Positions 8,989-17,964 of a stretch of 64,000 nucleotides of DNA are shown here, one piece after another (the stretch's first letter is position 1; every line of letters starts with the position of its first letter). The stretch covers positions 2,542,001 through 2,606,000 of the forward strand of contig NZ_AP025510.1 of assembly GCF_024347635.1 (NCBI RefSeq). Direction: 5' to 3'. This stretch comes from Vibrio tasmaniensis. Lineage in GTDB: Bacteria; Pseudomonadota; Gammaproteobacteria; Enterobacterales; Vibrionaceae. The notes beneath the pieces were generated by a model. The model made no database searches. It was given only the letters and a program-made list of their open reading frames with translations, and was not told the DNA's origin. The position numbers were made by a program, and so were the translations under genes.

Positions 8989-10359
8989 ATGGAAGTGATT
9001 CACCATGGCGGCAAACATACCGTTACAGGATCTTGTCACGAATTAAGAGATTCAGGCCAAGCGGTTCTCATCGATTGTGGCTTGTTTCAAGGTTTAGATC
9101 TTCAAGGTAAAGAGTCCCAAGGTGAAGATGCACGCCCTCTTGATATTGAATTTGCAACGTCCCACCTTAACGCTCTGCTGCTGACCCACACTCACATTGA
9201 TCATATCGGACGATTACCTTGGTTGCTTGCCAGTGGCTTTAACCAACCAATTTATTGCACGCAAGCCACCGCAGAGCTCGCTCCTTTAATGATTGAAGAT
9301 GGCTTAAAACTGCAAGGGCTCAGCAATAAACAATCAAAGCTGATACTCAAAAAGATTCATTCGTTGATAGCTCCCAAGCCTTATGGGGAATGGTTTCCAA
9401 TTGTCTCTAAACAGCAAAACGATGGAAAAGATCATCATAGGCCAAATACTCTGTACGCTCGCTTTCAACCTGCAGGACATATCTTAGGTTCTGCCTATAT
9501 CGAGATTAAATTACCCAACCAAGAGGTAGTGGTCTTTTCAGGTGACTTGGGCCCTAGTAACACGCCACTGCTACCGGATCCTAAACCACCACAACAAGCC
9601 GACTATCTGTTTATCGAATCAACTTACGGCACCAGTACACATGATGATATTGCTTCACGCTCTGAACGCCTCAAAGCAATCATTGATCGTTCGTTACTTG
9701 ATGGCGGCGTTATTCTAATTCCGGCTTTTAGCATCGGTCGAACACAGGAACTGCTATTTGATATCGAACAGTTGATCTTTGAGCATCAACTCAGCAGCGA
9801 TATTCCTATCATCCTCGATTCGCCTATGGCAGAAAAGGTGACGCGATCCTACCGACGCTTTAAAGAGTTATGGGGGCAAGAAGCAAAGCAGCGTCTTGAA
9901 CTGAAACGTCACCCACTCGCTTTTGAGCAGTGCATTACGGTTGATGGACATAGAATGCACAAGAAAATCGTGAATCGCCTCAAGTCGACAGGTGAACCCG
10001 CGATTGTGGTCGCAGCTTCTGGAATGTGTCAGGGCGGCAGGATAATGAACTACTTATCCGCTTTGCTTCCCGATAAACGGACGGATGTGATTTTAGCGGG
10101 CTATCAAGCACACGGAACGCTCGGACGAGAGCTGCAACAAGGCGAAATGCAAGTTTCTATTGATAACAAAGACGTTGAGGTTAATGCTCAAATTCATGGC
10201 ATGTCTGGCTATTCTGCTCATGCCGATAAAGAGGATCTCAATCGATTTATAGAGGGCATCGCGACTCCACCGAAAGAGGTGCATTTGATTCACGGTGAGC
10301 CAAATACTCAGTCTGAATTCGCTCAAGAACTAAAGGCGCGAGGGTTTGTGGTTGTTTGA
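8989..10359 (+). CDS. Metallo-beta-lactamase-fold, beta-CASP hydrolase (RNA-processing type)
   Basis: The 456-residue protein carries the MBL zinc motif HTHIDH at 67-72, then GHILGSAYI, FSGDLG, and the beta-CASP hallmarks PAFSIGRTQELL, ASGMCQGGRI and a C-terminal MSGYSAHAD block. This arrangement matches CPSF73/YSH1-like proteins, which cut or trim RNA 3' ends, and bacterial members often annotated as exonucleases of the beta-lactamase fold. No signal peptide, so cytoplasmic. The ATG is preceded by GGGAG at a good distance. It appears monocistronic. Function in Vibrio is not established; RNA metabolism is the family-level expectation. Confidence 0.85.
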   Translation: MEVIHHGGKHTVTGSCHELRDSGQAVLIDCGLFQGLDLQGKESQGEDARPLDIEFATSHLNALLLTHTHIDHIGRLPWLLASGFNQPIYCTQATAELAPLMIEDGLKLQGLSNKQSKLILKKIHSLIAPKPYGEWFPIVSKQQNDGKDHHRPNTLYARFQPAGHILGSAYIEIKLPNQEVVVFSGDLGPSNTPLLPDPKPPQQADYLFIESTYGTSTHDDIASRSERLKAIIDRSLLDGGVILIPAFSIGRTQELLFDIEQLIFEHQLSSDIPIILDSPMAEKVTRSYRRFKELWGQEAKQRLELKRHPLAFEQCITVDGHRMHKKIVNRLKSTGEPAIVVAASGMCQGGRIMNYLSALLPDKRTDVILAGYQAHGTLGRELQQGEMQVSIDNKDVEVNAQIHGMSGYSAHADKEDLNRFIEGIATPPKEVHLIHGEPNTQSEFAQELKARGFVVV

Positions 10360-10831
10360 AACACGTATCAAACTAGCCACTTTCCCTCAGTAAACATGAA
10401 GTCCTCAACTATCGAACCTTCAAAAAACACAGTCTCTTAGACCTGCGAGATCACTCGATGCAGGTGATATATTCCAATCAAATCCATCTCACCACTCATA
10501 TATCAGCCGTTCATGCTAAGTGGCTTTAACCGCTGTTTTACGCAATTTCGTCTCTTGTGCACACCTACCCTTCTTCTGCGCACCTCCCCACCCTTTTGTA
10601 TTAATCACTATTTATTCACTTTGCAAAACACCAGCCGCAACAATCTGTTGCATAACAAGTTAAATGGAACGATTATAGAATTAGCACTAAGCATTAACAA
10701 ACACCCTCTATAACTTGCTTTATGTCACAGTAATCCCAATGCGCAGTTAAATAATTTAACACTCGGGTTACAAGTGAAGTATTGTGTTGTTCGAAAAACA
10801 ATCATAAGCAAAACTAACAGGGAAAATACTC
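10360..10831. other. Long intergenic region upstream of the alanine symporter
   Basis: A 472-base gap, AT-rich towards the symporter. Glycine riboswitches sometimes precede this transporter family in Vibrio, so I looked for the conserved aptamer core and did not find it. A weak promoter-like pair (TTGCAT, then ATTATA 18 nt later, around 10648-10677) is the best candidate start signal. A 66-codon open frame at 10513 looks like chance. Confidence 0.5.
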
Positions 10832-12379
10832 ATGCAGTCGTTCGTTGATTTTTTGAATGGAATAATCTGGAGCCCAGTACTTATCTACCTATGTTTAGGT
10901 GCAGGTTTGTTCTACTCCATCATGACTCGATTTGTTCAAATCCGTCACTTCTTTGAAATGTGGCGCTTGCTACTTTCGGGTAAAAGCTCATCAAAAGGCA
11001 TCTCGTCTTTCCAAGCTCTTGCCGTTTCGCTGTCTGGCCGTGTAGGTACAGGTAACATTGCAGGTGTTGCTGCCGCTATCGGTTTCGGTGGCCCAGGTGC
11101 AGTATTCTGGATGTGGGTGGTAGCTTTCTTTGGCGCGGCGACTGCTTACGCAGAATCTACGCTGGCGCAAATCTATAAAGAAGAAGATGAAGGCCAGTTC
11201 CGTGGTGGTCCGGCTTACTACATTGAAAAAGCAATGGGTCAGAAGTGGTACGCATGGATCTTCGCTATCGCGACTATTTTTGCATGTGGTATTTTGCTTC
11301 CAGGTGTTCAGTCAAACAGTATAGGTAATGCTGTAGAAGCTGCATTTGGCTCAGGTGATATGATTGAAACAGCTATCGGTACATTCAGTTTCGCTAAAAT
11401 TTTCACTGGTACTGTTGTTGCTATCATCCTTGCTTTCATCATCTTTGGTGGTGTTAAACGTATCGCGAACTTCACACAAATTGTCGTTCCATTCATGGCG
11501 TTGGCTTACATCATCATCGCATTCGTTATCATCCTACTAAACATCAGCCAAGTTCCTGTTGTTTTCGGAATGATTCTGGGTGATGCATTCACTCCTATGG
11601 CAGGCTTTGGTGCTGCAATCGGTTGGGGTGTTAAACGTGGTGTTTACTCAAACGAAGCAGGTCAAGGTACTGGTCCTCACGCGGCAGCTGCGGCAAGTGT
11701 TGATCACCCAGCTCAGCAAGGTTTGGTTCAAGCGTTCTCTATCTACATTGATACTCTTCTAGTATGTTCTGCTACAGCGTTCATGATCATCATCACTGGT
11801 GCTTACAACGTTCACGGCGGCGCTGAAGGTGTATTCCTTGTTCAGAACCTAGCAGCAAACATCGGTGCGAATGGTCCCGTATTTACACAGCTTGCTATTG
11901 AAAGTGCACTGCCAGGCATTGGTAAGCCGTTCATCGCATTTGCTCTGTTCTTCTTCGCATTTACAACGATTCTTGCTTACTACTACATCGCAGAAACGAA
12001 TATTGCTTACCTACGTCGTACCATCAAGATCCCTGGCATGATGTTCGTACTTAAGCTTGTTCTTATTAGTGCCGTTTTCTATGGCACCGTTAAAACAGCA
12101 AACCTTGCATGGGCAATGGGTGATGTGGGTGTTGGCTTGATGGCATGGTTAAACATCGTTGGTATTCTGATCATATTCTTCATGTCTAAGCCTGCGCTTA
12201 AGGCTTTAGCAGACTACGAAGAACAACAGAAACAAGGTGTGACTGAGTACACGTTCAACCCTGTAAAACTAGGCATTAAAGGGGCAACTTACTGGGAAGA
12301 GAAGTACAAGCGAAAAACAGGCAAGTCTCCTGAATCTGAAGTTGCAGACAGTAAACCTGTAGAGCAACCTTCAGCTTAA
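10832..12379 (+). CDS. Sodium:alanine symporter (AGCS family)
   Basis: A 515-residue inner-membrane protein with about ten or more hydrophobic helices. The AGCS signature SGRVGTGNIAGVAAAIGFGG is at about residues 66-85, and GVKRGVYSNEAGQGTGPHAA, the conserved GxxNEAGxG segment, follows TM7 or so. The family imports alanine or glycine with Na+ (or H+). The C-terminus is a charged cytoplasmic tail (after about 470). Codon use is strongly biased to preferred Vibrio codons, suggesting high expression. It is transcribed alone and ends at the bidirectional terminator at 12472. Confidence 0.93.
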   Translation: MQSFVDFLNGIIWSPVLIYLCLGAGLFYSIMTRFVQIRHFFEMWRLLLSGKSSSKGISSFQALAVSLSGRVGTGNIAGVAAAIGFGGPGAVFWMWVVAFFGAATAYAESTLAQIYKEEDEGQFRGGPAYYIEKAMGQKWYAWIFAIATIFACGILLPGVQSNSIGNAVEAAFGSGDMIETAIGTFSFAKIFTGTVVAIILAFIIFGGVKRIANFTQIVVPFMALAYIIIAFVIILLNISQVPVVFGMILGDAFTPMAGFGAAIGWGVKRGVYSNEAGQGTGPHAAAAASVDHPAQQGLVQAFSIYIDTLLVCSATAFMIIITGAYNVHGGAEGVFLVQNLAANIGANGPVFTQLAIESALPGIGKPFIAFALFFFAFTTILAYYYIAETNIAYLRRTIKIPGMMFVLKLVLISAVFYGTVKTANLAWAMGDVGVGLMAWLNIVGILIIFFMSKPALKALADYEEQQKQGVTEYTFNPVKLGIKGATYWEEKYKRKTGKSPESEVADSKPVEQPSA

Positions 12380-12471
12380 GCTTGACTTAGCGTTTAATAA
12401 ATAGGTCGCGTTTACGCACAGATCGCCTTTATAAGTAGATCGCTTTAACTCGCACTATAAATAACGCATAA

Positions 12472-12504
12472 AAAAGGGGTTAGCCATTTCGGCTAACCCC
12501 TTTT
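12472..12504. terminator. Bidirectional terminator between the symporter and the acetate-type transporter
   Basis: A 14-bp perfect stem (AAAAGGGGTTAGCC / GGCTAACCCCTTTT) with loop ATTTC, with T-runs on both strands, between convergent genes. Confidence 0.93.
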
Positions 12505-12596
12505 GTTTTGTTCATAAAAATCGCAGTTTATAACGAGCTCATTACTTATAATGAACTGACTGCTTATAACAAACTAACTGTTCCCAAGCTAGAGCG

Positions 12597-13190
12597 TTAA
12601 GCAGCAATCTCTTGAGCCGTCATTTGAGGCGCTTTTTTCTCACCGATTGGCAGTACTGTGCGGCCATATTCGTTGTTGATTACTTGTGCCATTGCAAAGT
12701 AGATAGCTGACGCACCACAGAAGATACCTTCAAAACCAGCGATAGTACCGATCAGTTCGCTGCCAGTGAAATCACGAGCGGCAAGTAGGAAGAACAAAAT
12801 AGTAAGTGAACCGAATACTACTTGTTTCGCTACTGGGTAGCATAGAGAACCAATGAACATGAAGCCAGTGAAGATGCCCCATAGTAGTAGGTACCAACCC
12901 ATAAACGCTGCTGGACTTGCTGGTAGGCCCATGTAAGGCATTACGATTAAACCAACCAAAGATAACCAGAATAGACCGTAAGAAGTAAACGCAGTTGTTC
13001 CGAACGTGTCACCACGTTTGAAACACATTGTGCCCACGATAACTTGGCTTAGACCACCGTAAAAAATACCCATAGCAAGAATCATTGAATCGATTGGAAA
13101 GAAACCTGCGTTATGGATATTAAGAAGTATAGTAGTCATACCGAAACCCATTAGGCCAAGTGGTGCCGGGTTCGCCAGTTTTGTTGACAT
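12597..13190 (-). CDS. Acetate uptake transporter (AceTr, GPR1/FUN34/SatP family)
   Basis: A 197-residue protein with six predicted membrane helices and the family N-terminal signature [20 protein letters not shown] at about 7-26. The family, including E. coli SatP (YaaH), moves acetate and succinate with protons across the inner membrane. Length is that of the family. It is convergent with the symporter gene, sharing its terminator, and an 18-bp palindrome lies 28-45 nt upstream of its start. Substrate is inferred from the family. Confidence 0.9.
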   Translation of the reverse strand: MSTKLANPAPLGLMGFGMTTILLNIHNAGFFPIDSMILAMGIFYGGLSQVIVGTMCFKRGDTFGTTAFTSYGLFWLSLVGLIVMPYMGLPASPAAFMGWYLLLWGIFTGFMFIGSLCYPVAKQVVFGSLTILFFLLAARDFTGSELIGTIAGFEGIFCGASAIYFAMAQVINNEYGRTVLPIGEKKAPQMTAQEIAA

Positions 13191-13217
13191 TTTGCGCGCC
13201 TTTAAAAAAAGTTAATA

Positions 13218-13235
13218 AAATTTGTACGCAAATTT
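13218..13235. promoter_or_regulatory. Palindrome upstream of the acetate-type transporter
   Basis: AAATTTG-TACG-CAAATTT, perfect 7-bp arms, sits 28-45 nt before the transporter ATG, where a repressor or activator site would be expected. No known regulator consensus was matched. Confidence 0.35.
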
Positions 13236-13277
13236 TAATCCGAACGGCATAAAAAGATAGATCGCTAAATCGCAATC

Positions 13278-14072
13278 TTAGATTGCATCGTTCGCCAGTT
13301 CGGCTTTCGTGATGATTTCAAGTATCTCGCCAACTCGTTTAGGGCTTTGTTCCATCAAGACCGCTTGAACCTCAGGCTTTACACACGCTAACCACTCTCC
13401 CGAAGGTTCTTGGTTAAACTTATCCATCGGGCCCATACTTTGGCTCCATGCACCACGGATATCAACCGTATCTTTGTGGCCATCGTTGGTCGTAAAATAT
13501 GAAAATTCAAAGGTTGTCGCATCTACAGATGTGATTTGGCCAGATGCCCCCCACGGCGCAGAAAGTTCGATCATAGGACCGATAGGATAGCTTTCACCTT
13601 CAATTTCTACAGAAGTTGCTTCACCAATGTAAATTTGAGCGTTATTGGCTGACTCTGAGACAGTGAAAGGTAATGATGTTGATACAGAATTAGGACCTTG
13701 AGGCGCAGCTTGCTTTAATAAGAATTGAACGATTGACGGGTATGCATTAACAGCAGCATCAACTTCCCCAACAGACTCCATACAGCCTTCGTAATTCATA
13801 ATGCCTGTACTATCGACACCTTTAATTAAAGCGCCTTCAAGTGTTTGAATAACATGAATTTGGTTACCTTGTTCCTCTATAGACGTGATTTGACCTACAG
13901 GACTTTTTAATACTTGATAACGCTGAGCAACAATACCTTCAGAGCTCGTTTCAAAACTCAAACTGCCATAATTACCCCAGCCCAAACTTTGCTCGATACC
14001 TGACTGCGGCGTACTGTTACACCCAGTAACTCCAGTTACCAATAACGCAAGAATAGATAGCTTTAACTTCAT
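13278..14072 (-). CDS. Putative lipoprotein of unknown function
   Basis: The 264-residue product starts MKLKLSILALLVTGVTGC, a lipoprotein signal with lipobox VTGC (C18), so it should be lipid-anchored on the periplasmic side. The mature part is rich in Ser, Gly and acidic residues and looks beta-strand-rich, with a few scattered cysteines (about 96 and 226). I recognise no domain. It lies between the acetate-type transporter and the chitinase, all on the minus strand but with gaps of 87 and 137 bases, so co-transcription is uncertain. Confidence 0.75.
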   Translation of the reverse strand: MKLKLSILALLVTGVTGCNSTPQSGIEQSLGWGNYGSLSFETSSEGIVAQRYQVLKSPVGQITSIEEQGNQIHVIQTLEGALIKGVDSTGIMNYEGCMESVGEVDAAVNAYPSIVQFLLKQAAPQGPNSVSTSLPFTVSESANNAQIYIGEATSVEIEGESYPIGPMIELSAPWGASGQITSVDATTFEFSYFTTNDGHKDTVDIRGAWSQSMGPMDKFNQEPSGEWLACVKPEVQAVLMEQSPKRVGEILEIITKAELANDAI

Positions 14073-14177
14073 TTTAATTGCCCTGTAATCGAATTATTCA
14101 CGAACACAGTTTATCGATAAATGGAAAGCACTACTGTAATAGAAAGTAAGGGAAGTGTCGTATAACTGTCACTGAAC

Positions 14178-14202
14178 AAGCAAGCCTCTAGGAGGCTTGC
14201 TT
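14178..14202 (-). terminator. Stem-loop after the chitinase gene
   Basis: A perfect 11-bp inverted repeat (AAGCAAGCCTC / GAGGCTTGCTT) with loop TAG, 8 nt past the chitinase stop. The T-run on the minus strand is poor (GTTCAG), but position and stem strength favour a terminator or 3' stabilising hairpin. Confidence 0.7.
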
Positions 14203-14209
14203 AAGTCAA

Positions 14210-15922
14210 TTATTTACAGCTAATTTCATCCCAAAACCAGTTCGATTGAACAGGGCTTTCCCAGACTCCTGGGCCGTTTTTAGCTACGAAGCACTTGCCA
14301 TTATGTGTAACCTTATCGCCATTGCTCACTTGGCTAACACCCGCTTGCCATGTGATAAACACCGATGGATCAACAACGACAGGCGGCTCAGTCACAGGTG
14401 GTTCAACCGGTGTTGGGTCTACCGGATCAGGATCGACAGGTGTAGGGTCAACTGGCGATGGATCTGTCACTACGGGTGGTGTTAGCTCACCCGCTACTAA
14501 TTTCCAAGGGCCGCCATTGGCAGGATCATCCCCTTGAGTCCACCACTTAGCTTGATAAGTCGCGCCGTTGTGAGTGACTTGGTCGCCAGCATTGTAAACT
14601 TTCGTTACACTCCAACCATTGCCTCCGGGGTTAGTACCAGGGTCAACCGGTTCAAGCTTATCGACCACTTTCACTTCAGGCCAGCTCGCATGTGATCCAT
14701 AAAAATTGGTCACACACTTCTCGTAATCTCCGGCCACCAAGGCTGAATAAGCGGTTTGGAAACCAACCAACTCACATTCAAATGAGTAGCCTTCTGGGCG
14801 GTCTGCGTAGTATTTCCAGTTTCCATCCCAGTTGGTGTACAACACATCCGTTGCACCATTGAGGTTCAGGCTTCCATAAGGGGTTTGCTGCCAACATGTA
14901 TTGGCTTCATCCGCTTCTACAGGAATTTGATAGTGCGCCGCTAGCCCTTCCCAGTAACGAATACGGTTAACGGGTTGGCCTTTATCTTTGTTCTGCTCAC
15001 CACATTCAATACCACCATTTATCACATTGATCGTGGTACCAAACCCATAACCAATGCCCGCATCCAATTCGCGTTGAGATGGCGTCCAAGTGCGGTCGAT
15101 AACGTGCAGCATAGCAGGTTTAGGAGCTTGAGGCGTAAGGAAGAACCAGATAGCAGAAGCCAAGTTCAACCAAGAATCAGCGACTAAGCCCGGATTGTTC
15201 AGTAGCACCGTCGCATCGCCATCGAACATCACTTCAGAGAACGCGCCGTAGTTAAAATGGTAAGAAAGCTGTTTAGCACCACGTCCAAAGTAACCCTGCC
15301 CTGCCGCGCATGGCCAGCGTGCATTCTGCCAATCGTTCTGACCACACCCTGTGGTGTAACCCTCTTGACCTTCAGACCAACCCATTTCACGAACATGCAC
15401 CAAAGCTTGCTGCCACTCTTCTAGGGCCAATGGGTTATCAGAGGTGTTATCTATCGCGATATGACCGCCGGTCTCTTGAGCGAAATGAGCAAAGGCCGTG
15501 ATGATGGATTTCTTACAAATGGCGTCAGAGTCGCGGCCATCAGTGTACTCTCCACAGAAGGCTGGGAATTTGCCAATCGCGCGTAAGAAGCGAGTATAAG
15601 TGTACTCTGGTGCTGCCATCTGAGTCAGGAAGTCCCATTCAGATTGAGGGAACACACGCTCGACTCGTTTCACGTTTTCAGGGTTAGAAGCCAAGCCCGG
15701 TTCAATCGCCTCAACAATGCTATTTGGTCGAGTCTGCAATGCCTGTGACCAGATCGCATACATAGGATCGGATGTTTTCGCTTGTTCAGCCGCTTGTAAT
15801 GCTGACTTTTCAACAAGGTAGCCATTCGGGTTTTGCGGATCAGGTTGAATGTTCAAAGACGCGTAACTGTGCGCAGCTAAAGTGCAGCCAACTACTGTCG
15901 CCAAATATTTGATTTTTAACAT
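14210..15922 (-). CDS. Secreted GH19 chitinase with two chitin-binding modules
   Basis: The 570-residue protein has a signal peptide (to about residue 21, HSYA-S), a GH19 catalytic domain (about 85-350) and two C-terminal carbohydrate-binding modules of the CBM5/12 type. The catalytic acid is probably E150 in FAHFAQETGGH; a second glutamate candidate is E179 in VREM. GYFGRGAKQLSYHFNY is the conserved GH19 substrate-cleft segment. CBM one is about 432-472 (AGDQVTHNGATYQAKWWTQG) and CBM two about 523-569, joined by a proline linker of repeated PVDPTPV-like units. The enzyme should be exported and cleave chitin, a major Vibrio carbon source. It is unlinked to other chitin genes here. Confidence 0.93.
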   Translation of the reverse strand: MLKIKYLATVVGCTLAAHSYASLNIQPDPQNPNGYLVEKSALQAAEQAKTSDPMYAIWSQALQTRPNSIVEAIEPGLASNPENVKRVERVFPQSEWDFLTQMAAPEYTYTRFLRAIGKFPAFCGEYTDGRDSDAICKKSIITAFAHFAQETGGHIAIDNTSDNPLALEEWQQALVHVREMGWSEGQEGYTTGCGQNDWQNARWPCAAGQGYFGRGAKQLSYHFNYGAFSEVMFDGDATVLLNNPGLVADSWLNLASAIWFFLTPQAPKPAMLHVIDRTWTPSQRELDAGIGYGFGTTINVINGGIECGEQNKDKGQPVNRIRYWEGLAAHYQIPVEADEANTCWQQTPYGSLNLNGATDVLYTNWDGNWKYYADRPEGYSFECELVGFQTAYSALVAGDYEKCVTNFYGSHASWPEVKVVDKLEPVDPGTNPGGNGWSVTKVYNAGDQVTHNGATYQAKWWTQGDDPANGGPWKLVAGELTPPVVTDPSPVDPTPVDPDPVDPTPVEPPVTEPPVVVDPSVFITWQAGVSQVSNGDKVTHNGKCFVAKNGPGVWESPVQSNWFWDEISCK

Positions 15923-16140
15923 GATGGATTCTCTTATCTGTCCTTAATAAGTCCATCAAAGAGTATGCGGCGCATGGGAAATGAGCCAGTCGTTACCATG
16001 TGAATTTATAAAAAGTGCGAGTGACACTTTTATGTATCCTTCAACACAACAAAACGTCTCATTGTTTCTTGAGGTGATATCTAACTTCCAACGGATTTTG
16101 TTGCTCGTTGTAGATGTAAATCCTTAATCTCCTAAATAAA

Positions 16141-16172
16141 AAGAAAAAAGCCCCGAACTGAGTTCGAGGCTT
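16141..16172 (-). terminator. Intrinsic terminator of guaA
   Basis: On the minus strand AAGCCTCGAAC pairs with GTTCGGGGCTT (one G-U pair) and is followed by TTTTTTC. It begins 37 nt past the guaA stop codon. Confidence 0.93.
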
Positions 16173-16208
16173 AAGATCTTAATCAAAACTGGTTAAATCT
16201 CTAAGAGA

Positions 16209-17762
16209 TTATTCCCACTCGATAGTTGCTGGTGGTTTACCAGAAATATCGTAAACAACACGTGAAATGCCGTTAACTTCGTTGATAATACGGTTAGATA
16301 CCTTACCTAGGAAGTCGTATGGTAAGTGTGCCCAGTGAGCAGTCATGAAGTCGATAGTTTCTACTGCACGTAGAGATACAACCCAATCGTACTTACGGCC
16401 ATCGCCCATTACGCCAACTGAACGTACAGGTAGGAATACCGTGAATGCTTGAGATACTTTGTGGTAAAGGTCAGCAGCGTGAAGCTCTTCAATGAAGATA
16501 GCATCAGCACGACGCAGTAAATCACAGTACTCTTTCTTCACTTCGCCAAGTACACGAACACCTAGACCAGGACCTGGGAATGGGTGGCGATAAAGCATGT
16601 TGTATGGAAGACCAAGCTCTAGACCGATCTTACGTACTTCATCTTTAAACAGCTCACGTAGAGGCTCAACAAGGCCCATTTCCATATCATCAGGAAGGCC
16701 ACCAACGTTGTGGTGAGATTTGATTACGTGTGCTTTACCTGTCTTAGATGCTGCAGACTCGATTACGTCTGGGTAGATAGTACCCTGAGCAAGCCATTTA
16801 GCATTCTTCAGTTTCTTAGACTCTTCATCGAAGATATCTACGAATACGTGACCGATGATCTTACGTTTCGCTTCTGGTTCAGCTTCGCCTTCAAGAGCGT
16901 CAAGGAAACGATCTTCAGCATCAACTTTAATGATGTTTAGGCCGAATTGATCGCCAAACATCTCCATAACCTGCTCGCCTTCGTTTAAACGAAGAAGACC
17001 GTTATCAACAAATACACATGTTAGTTTGTCGCCGATAGCACGGTGAGCAAGCATTGCTACTACTGATGAATCAACACCACCAGAAAGGCCAAGGATAACT
17101 TCATCGTCACCTACTTGTTCTTTAATACGTGCAACTGCATCTTCAATGATAGATGCTGAAGTCCACAGACCTTCACAACCACACGCGTTAAGAACGAAGT
17201 TCTCAAGCATTTTCAGGCCGTTTTTAGTGTGCGTTACTTCTGGGTGGAATTGAACACCGTAGTATTTCTTATCTTCGTTTGCCATTGCTGCGTATGGGCA
17301 AGTGTCTGTCTCTGCGATTTTTGTGAAATCAGCAGGGATTTCAACCACTTTATCACCGTGGCTCATCCAAACATCTTGAGTCGTCTCAAGGTCAGCGAAA
17401 AGTGCAGATTCACCCGTTACTTGTACTGCTGCGTAGCCGAACTCGCGCTCAGTAGACGTTGCTACTTTACCGCCAAGTTGCTCAGCCATAGTTTGCATGC
17501 CGTAGCAGATACCGAAGACAGGAACACCTGAATCAAATACGTACTGGGGTGCACGTGGAGAATTCTCTTCCGTTACACTTTCAGGACCACCAGATAGGAT
17601 GATGCCGTCTGGATTGAATTCACGAATATCCGCTTCTTCTACGTCCCAGCTCCAAAGTTCACAGTAAACACCGATCTCACGAATACGACGAGCTACTAGC
17701 TGTGTGTATTGAGAACCGAAGTCCAGAATTAGAATACGTTGGTCATGAATATTTTTAGTCAT
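16209..17762 (-). CDS. guaA: GMP synthase (glutamine-hydrolysing)
   Basis: The 517-residue enzyme converts XMP to GMP with ATP and glutamine, the last step of guanine nucleotide synthesis. The N-terminal class I glutamine amidotransferase has the nucleophile C86 in FGICYGMQ and the partner motif QFHPEVTHT; the synthetase domain begins with the PP-loop [11 protein letters not shown], and the C-terminal dimerisation domain ends KPPATIEWE, the family's terminal motif. Length is normal. It lies downstream of guaB on the same strand, but 202 bases and a strong hairpin separate them, so it probably has its own promoter with PurR-like sites. Confidence 0.98.
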   Translation of the reverse strand: MTKNIHDQRILILDFGSQYTQLVARRIREIGVYCELWSWDVEEADIREFNPDGIILSGGPESVTEENSPRAPQYVFDSGVPVFGICYGMQTMAEQLGGKVATSTEREFGYAAVQVTGESALFADLETTQDVWMSHGDKVVEIPADFTKIAETDTCPYAAMANEDKKYYGVQFHPEVTHTKNGLKMLENFVLNACGCEGLWTSASIIEDAVARIKEQVGDDEVILGLSGGVDSSVVAMLAHRAIGDKLTCVFVDNGLLRLNEGEQVMEMFGDQFGLNIIKVDAEDRFLDALEGEAEPEAKRKIIGHVFVDIFDEESKKLKNAKWLAQGTIYPDVIESAASKTGKAHVIKSHHNVGGLPDDMEMGLVEPLRELFKDEVRKIGLELGLPYNMLYRHPFPGPGLGVRVLGEVKKEYCDLLRRADAIFIEELHAADLYHKVSQAFTVFLPVRSVGVMGDGRKYDWVVSLRAVETIDFMTAHWAHLPYDFLGKVSNRIINEVNGISRVVYDISGKPPATIEWE

Positions 17763-17836
17763 TGTAAGCAGTCTTATTGGCTATGTGATAAAACGGAGGC
17801 GAGTTTACTCACCTCTGATTAACTCTTCAAGAAATA

Positions 17837-17852
17837 AAGCAAACGTTTTCGT
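17837..17852. promoter_or_regulatory. PurR-like operator upstream of guaA
   Basis: AAGCAAACGTTTTCGT differs from the E. coli PurR consensus ACGCAAACGTTTGCGT at two positions and keeps the central CAAACGTTT. It lies 75-90 nt before the guaA ATG. Confidence 0.6.
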
Positions 17853-17910
17853 AGGATATCTTTAACCCCGTGTTTTGAGAAAATCATACGTTCAACAAAA
17901 CAGGCGGTAG

Positions 17911-17945
17911 ATAAAATAATGTGCCGATTAAATCAGCACATTATT
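17911..17945 (-). terminator. Intrinsic terminator of guaB
   Basis: A 10-bp perfect outer stem (AATAATGTGC / GCACATTATT) continues inward through GATT/AATC, and is followed by TTTTAT on the minus strand. It lies 20 nt past the guaB stop, separating guaB from guaA. Confidence 0.75.
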
Positions 17946-17958
17946 CAAACGTTTGGAC
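17943..17958. promoter_or_regulatory. Second PurR-like palindrome at the guaB 3' end
   Basis: ATTCAAACGTTTGGAC contains the perfect core palindrome CAAACGTTTG of PurR operators, but the outer positions fit less well. It lies only 7 nt past the guaB stop and overlaps the base of the terminator, so it may be coincidental. Confidence 0.35.
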
Positions 17959-17964
17959 GTATTA

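Noticed and set aside
10513..10713. 66-codon open frame upstream of the symporter
   Set aside because: Low-complexity composition, no ribosome-binding site of note and no recognisable domain; it lies in what should be the symporter's control region.
10360..10831. Possible glycine riboswitch before the symporter
   Set aside because: Known from memory to precede similar transporters in Vibrio, but no conserved aptamer core was found on reading the region.
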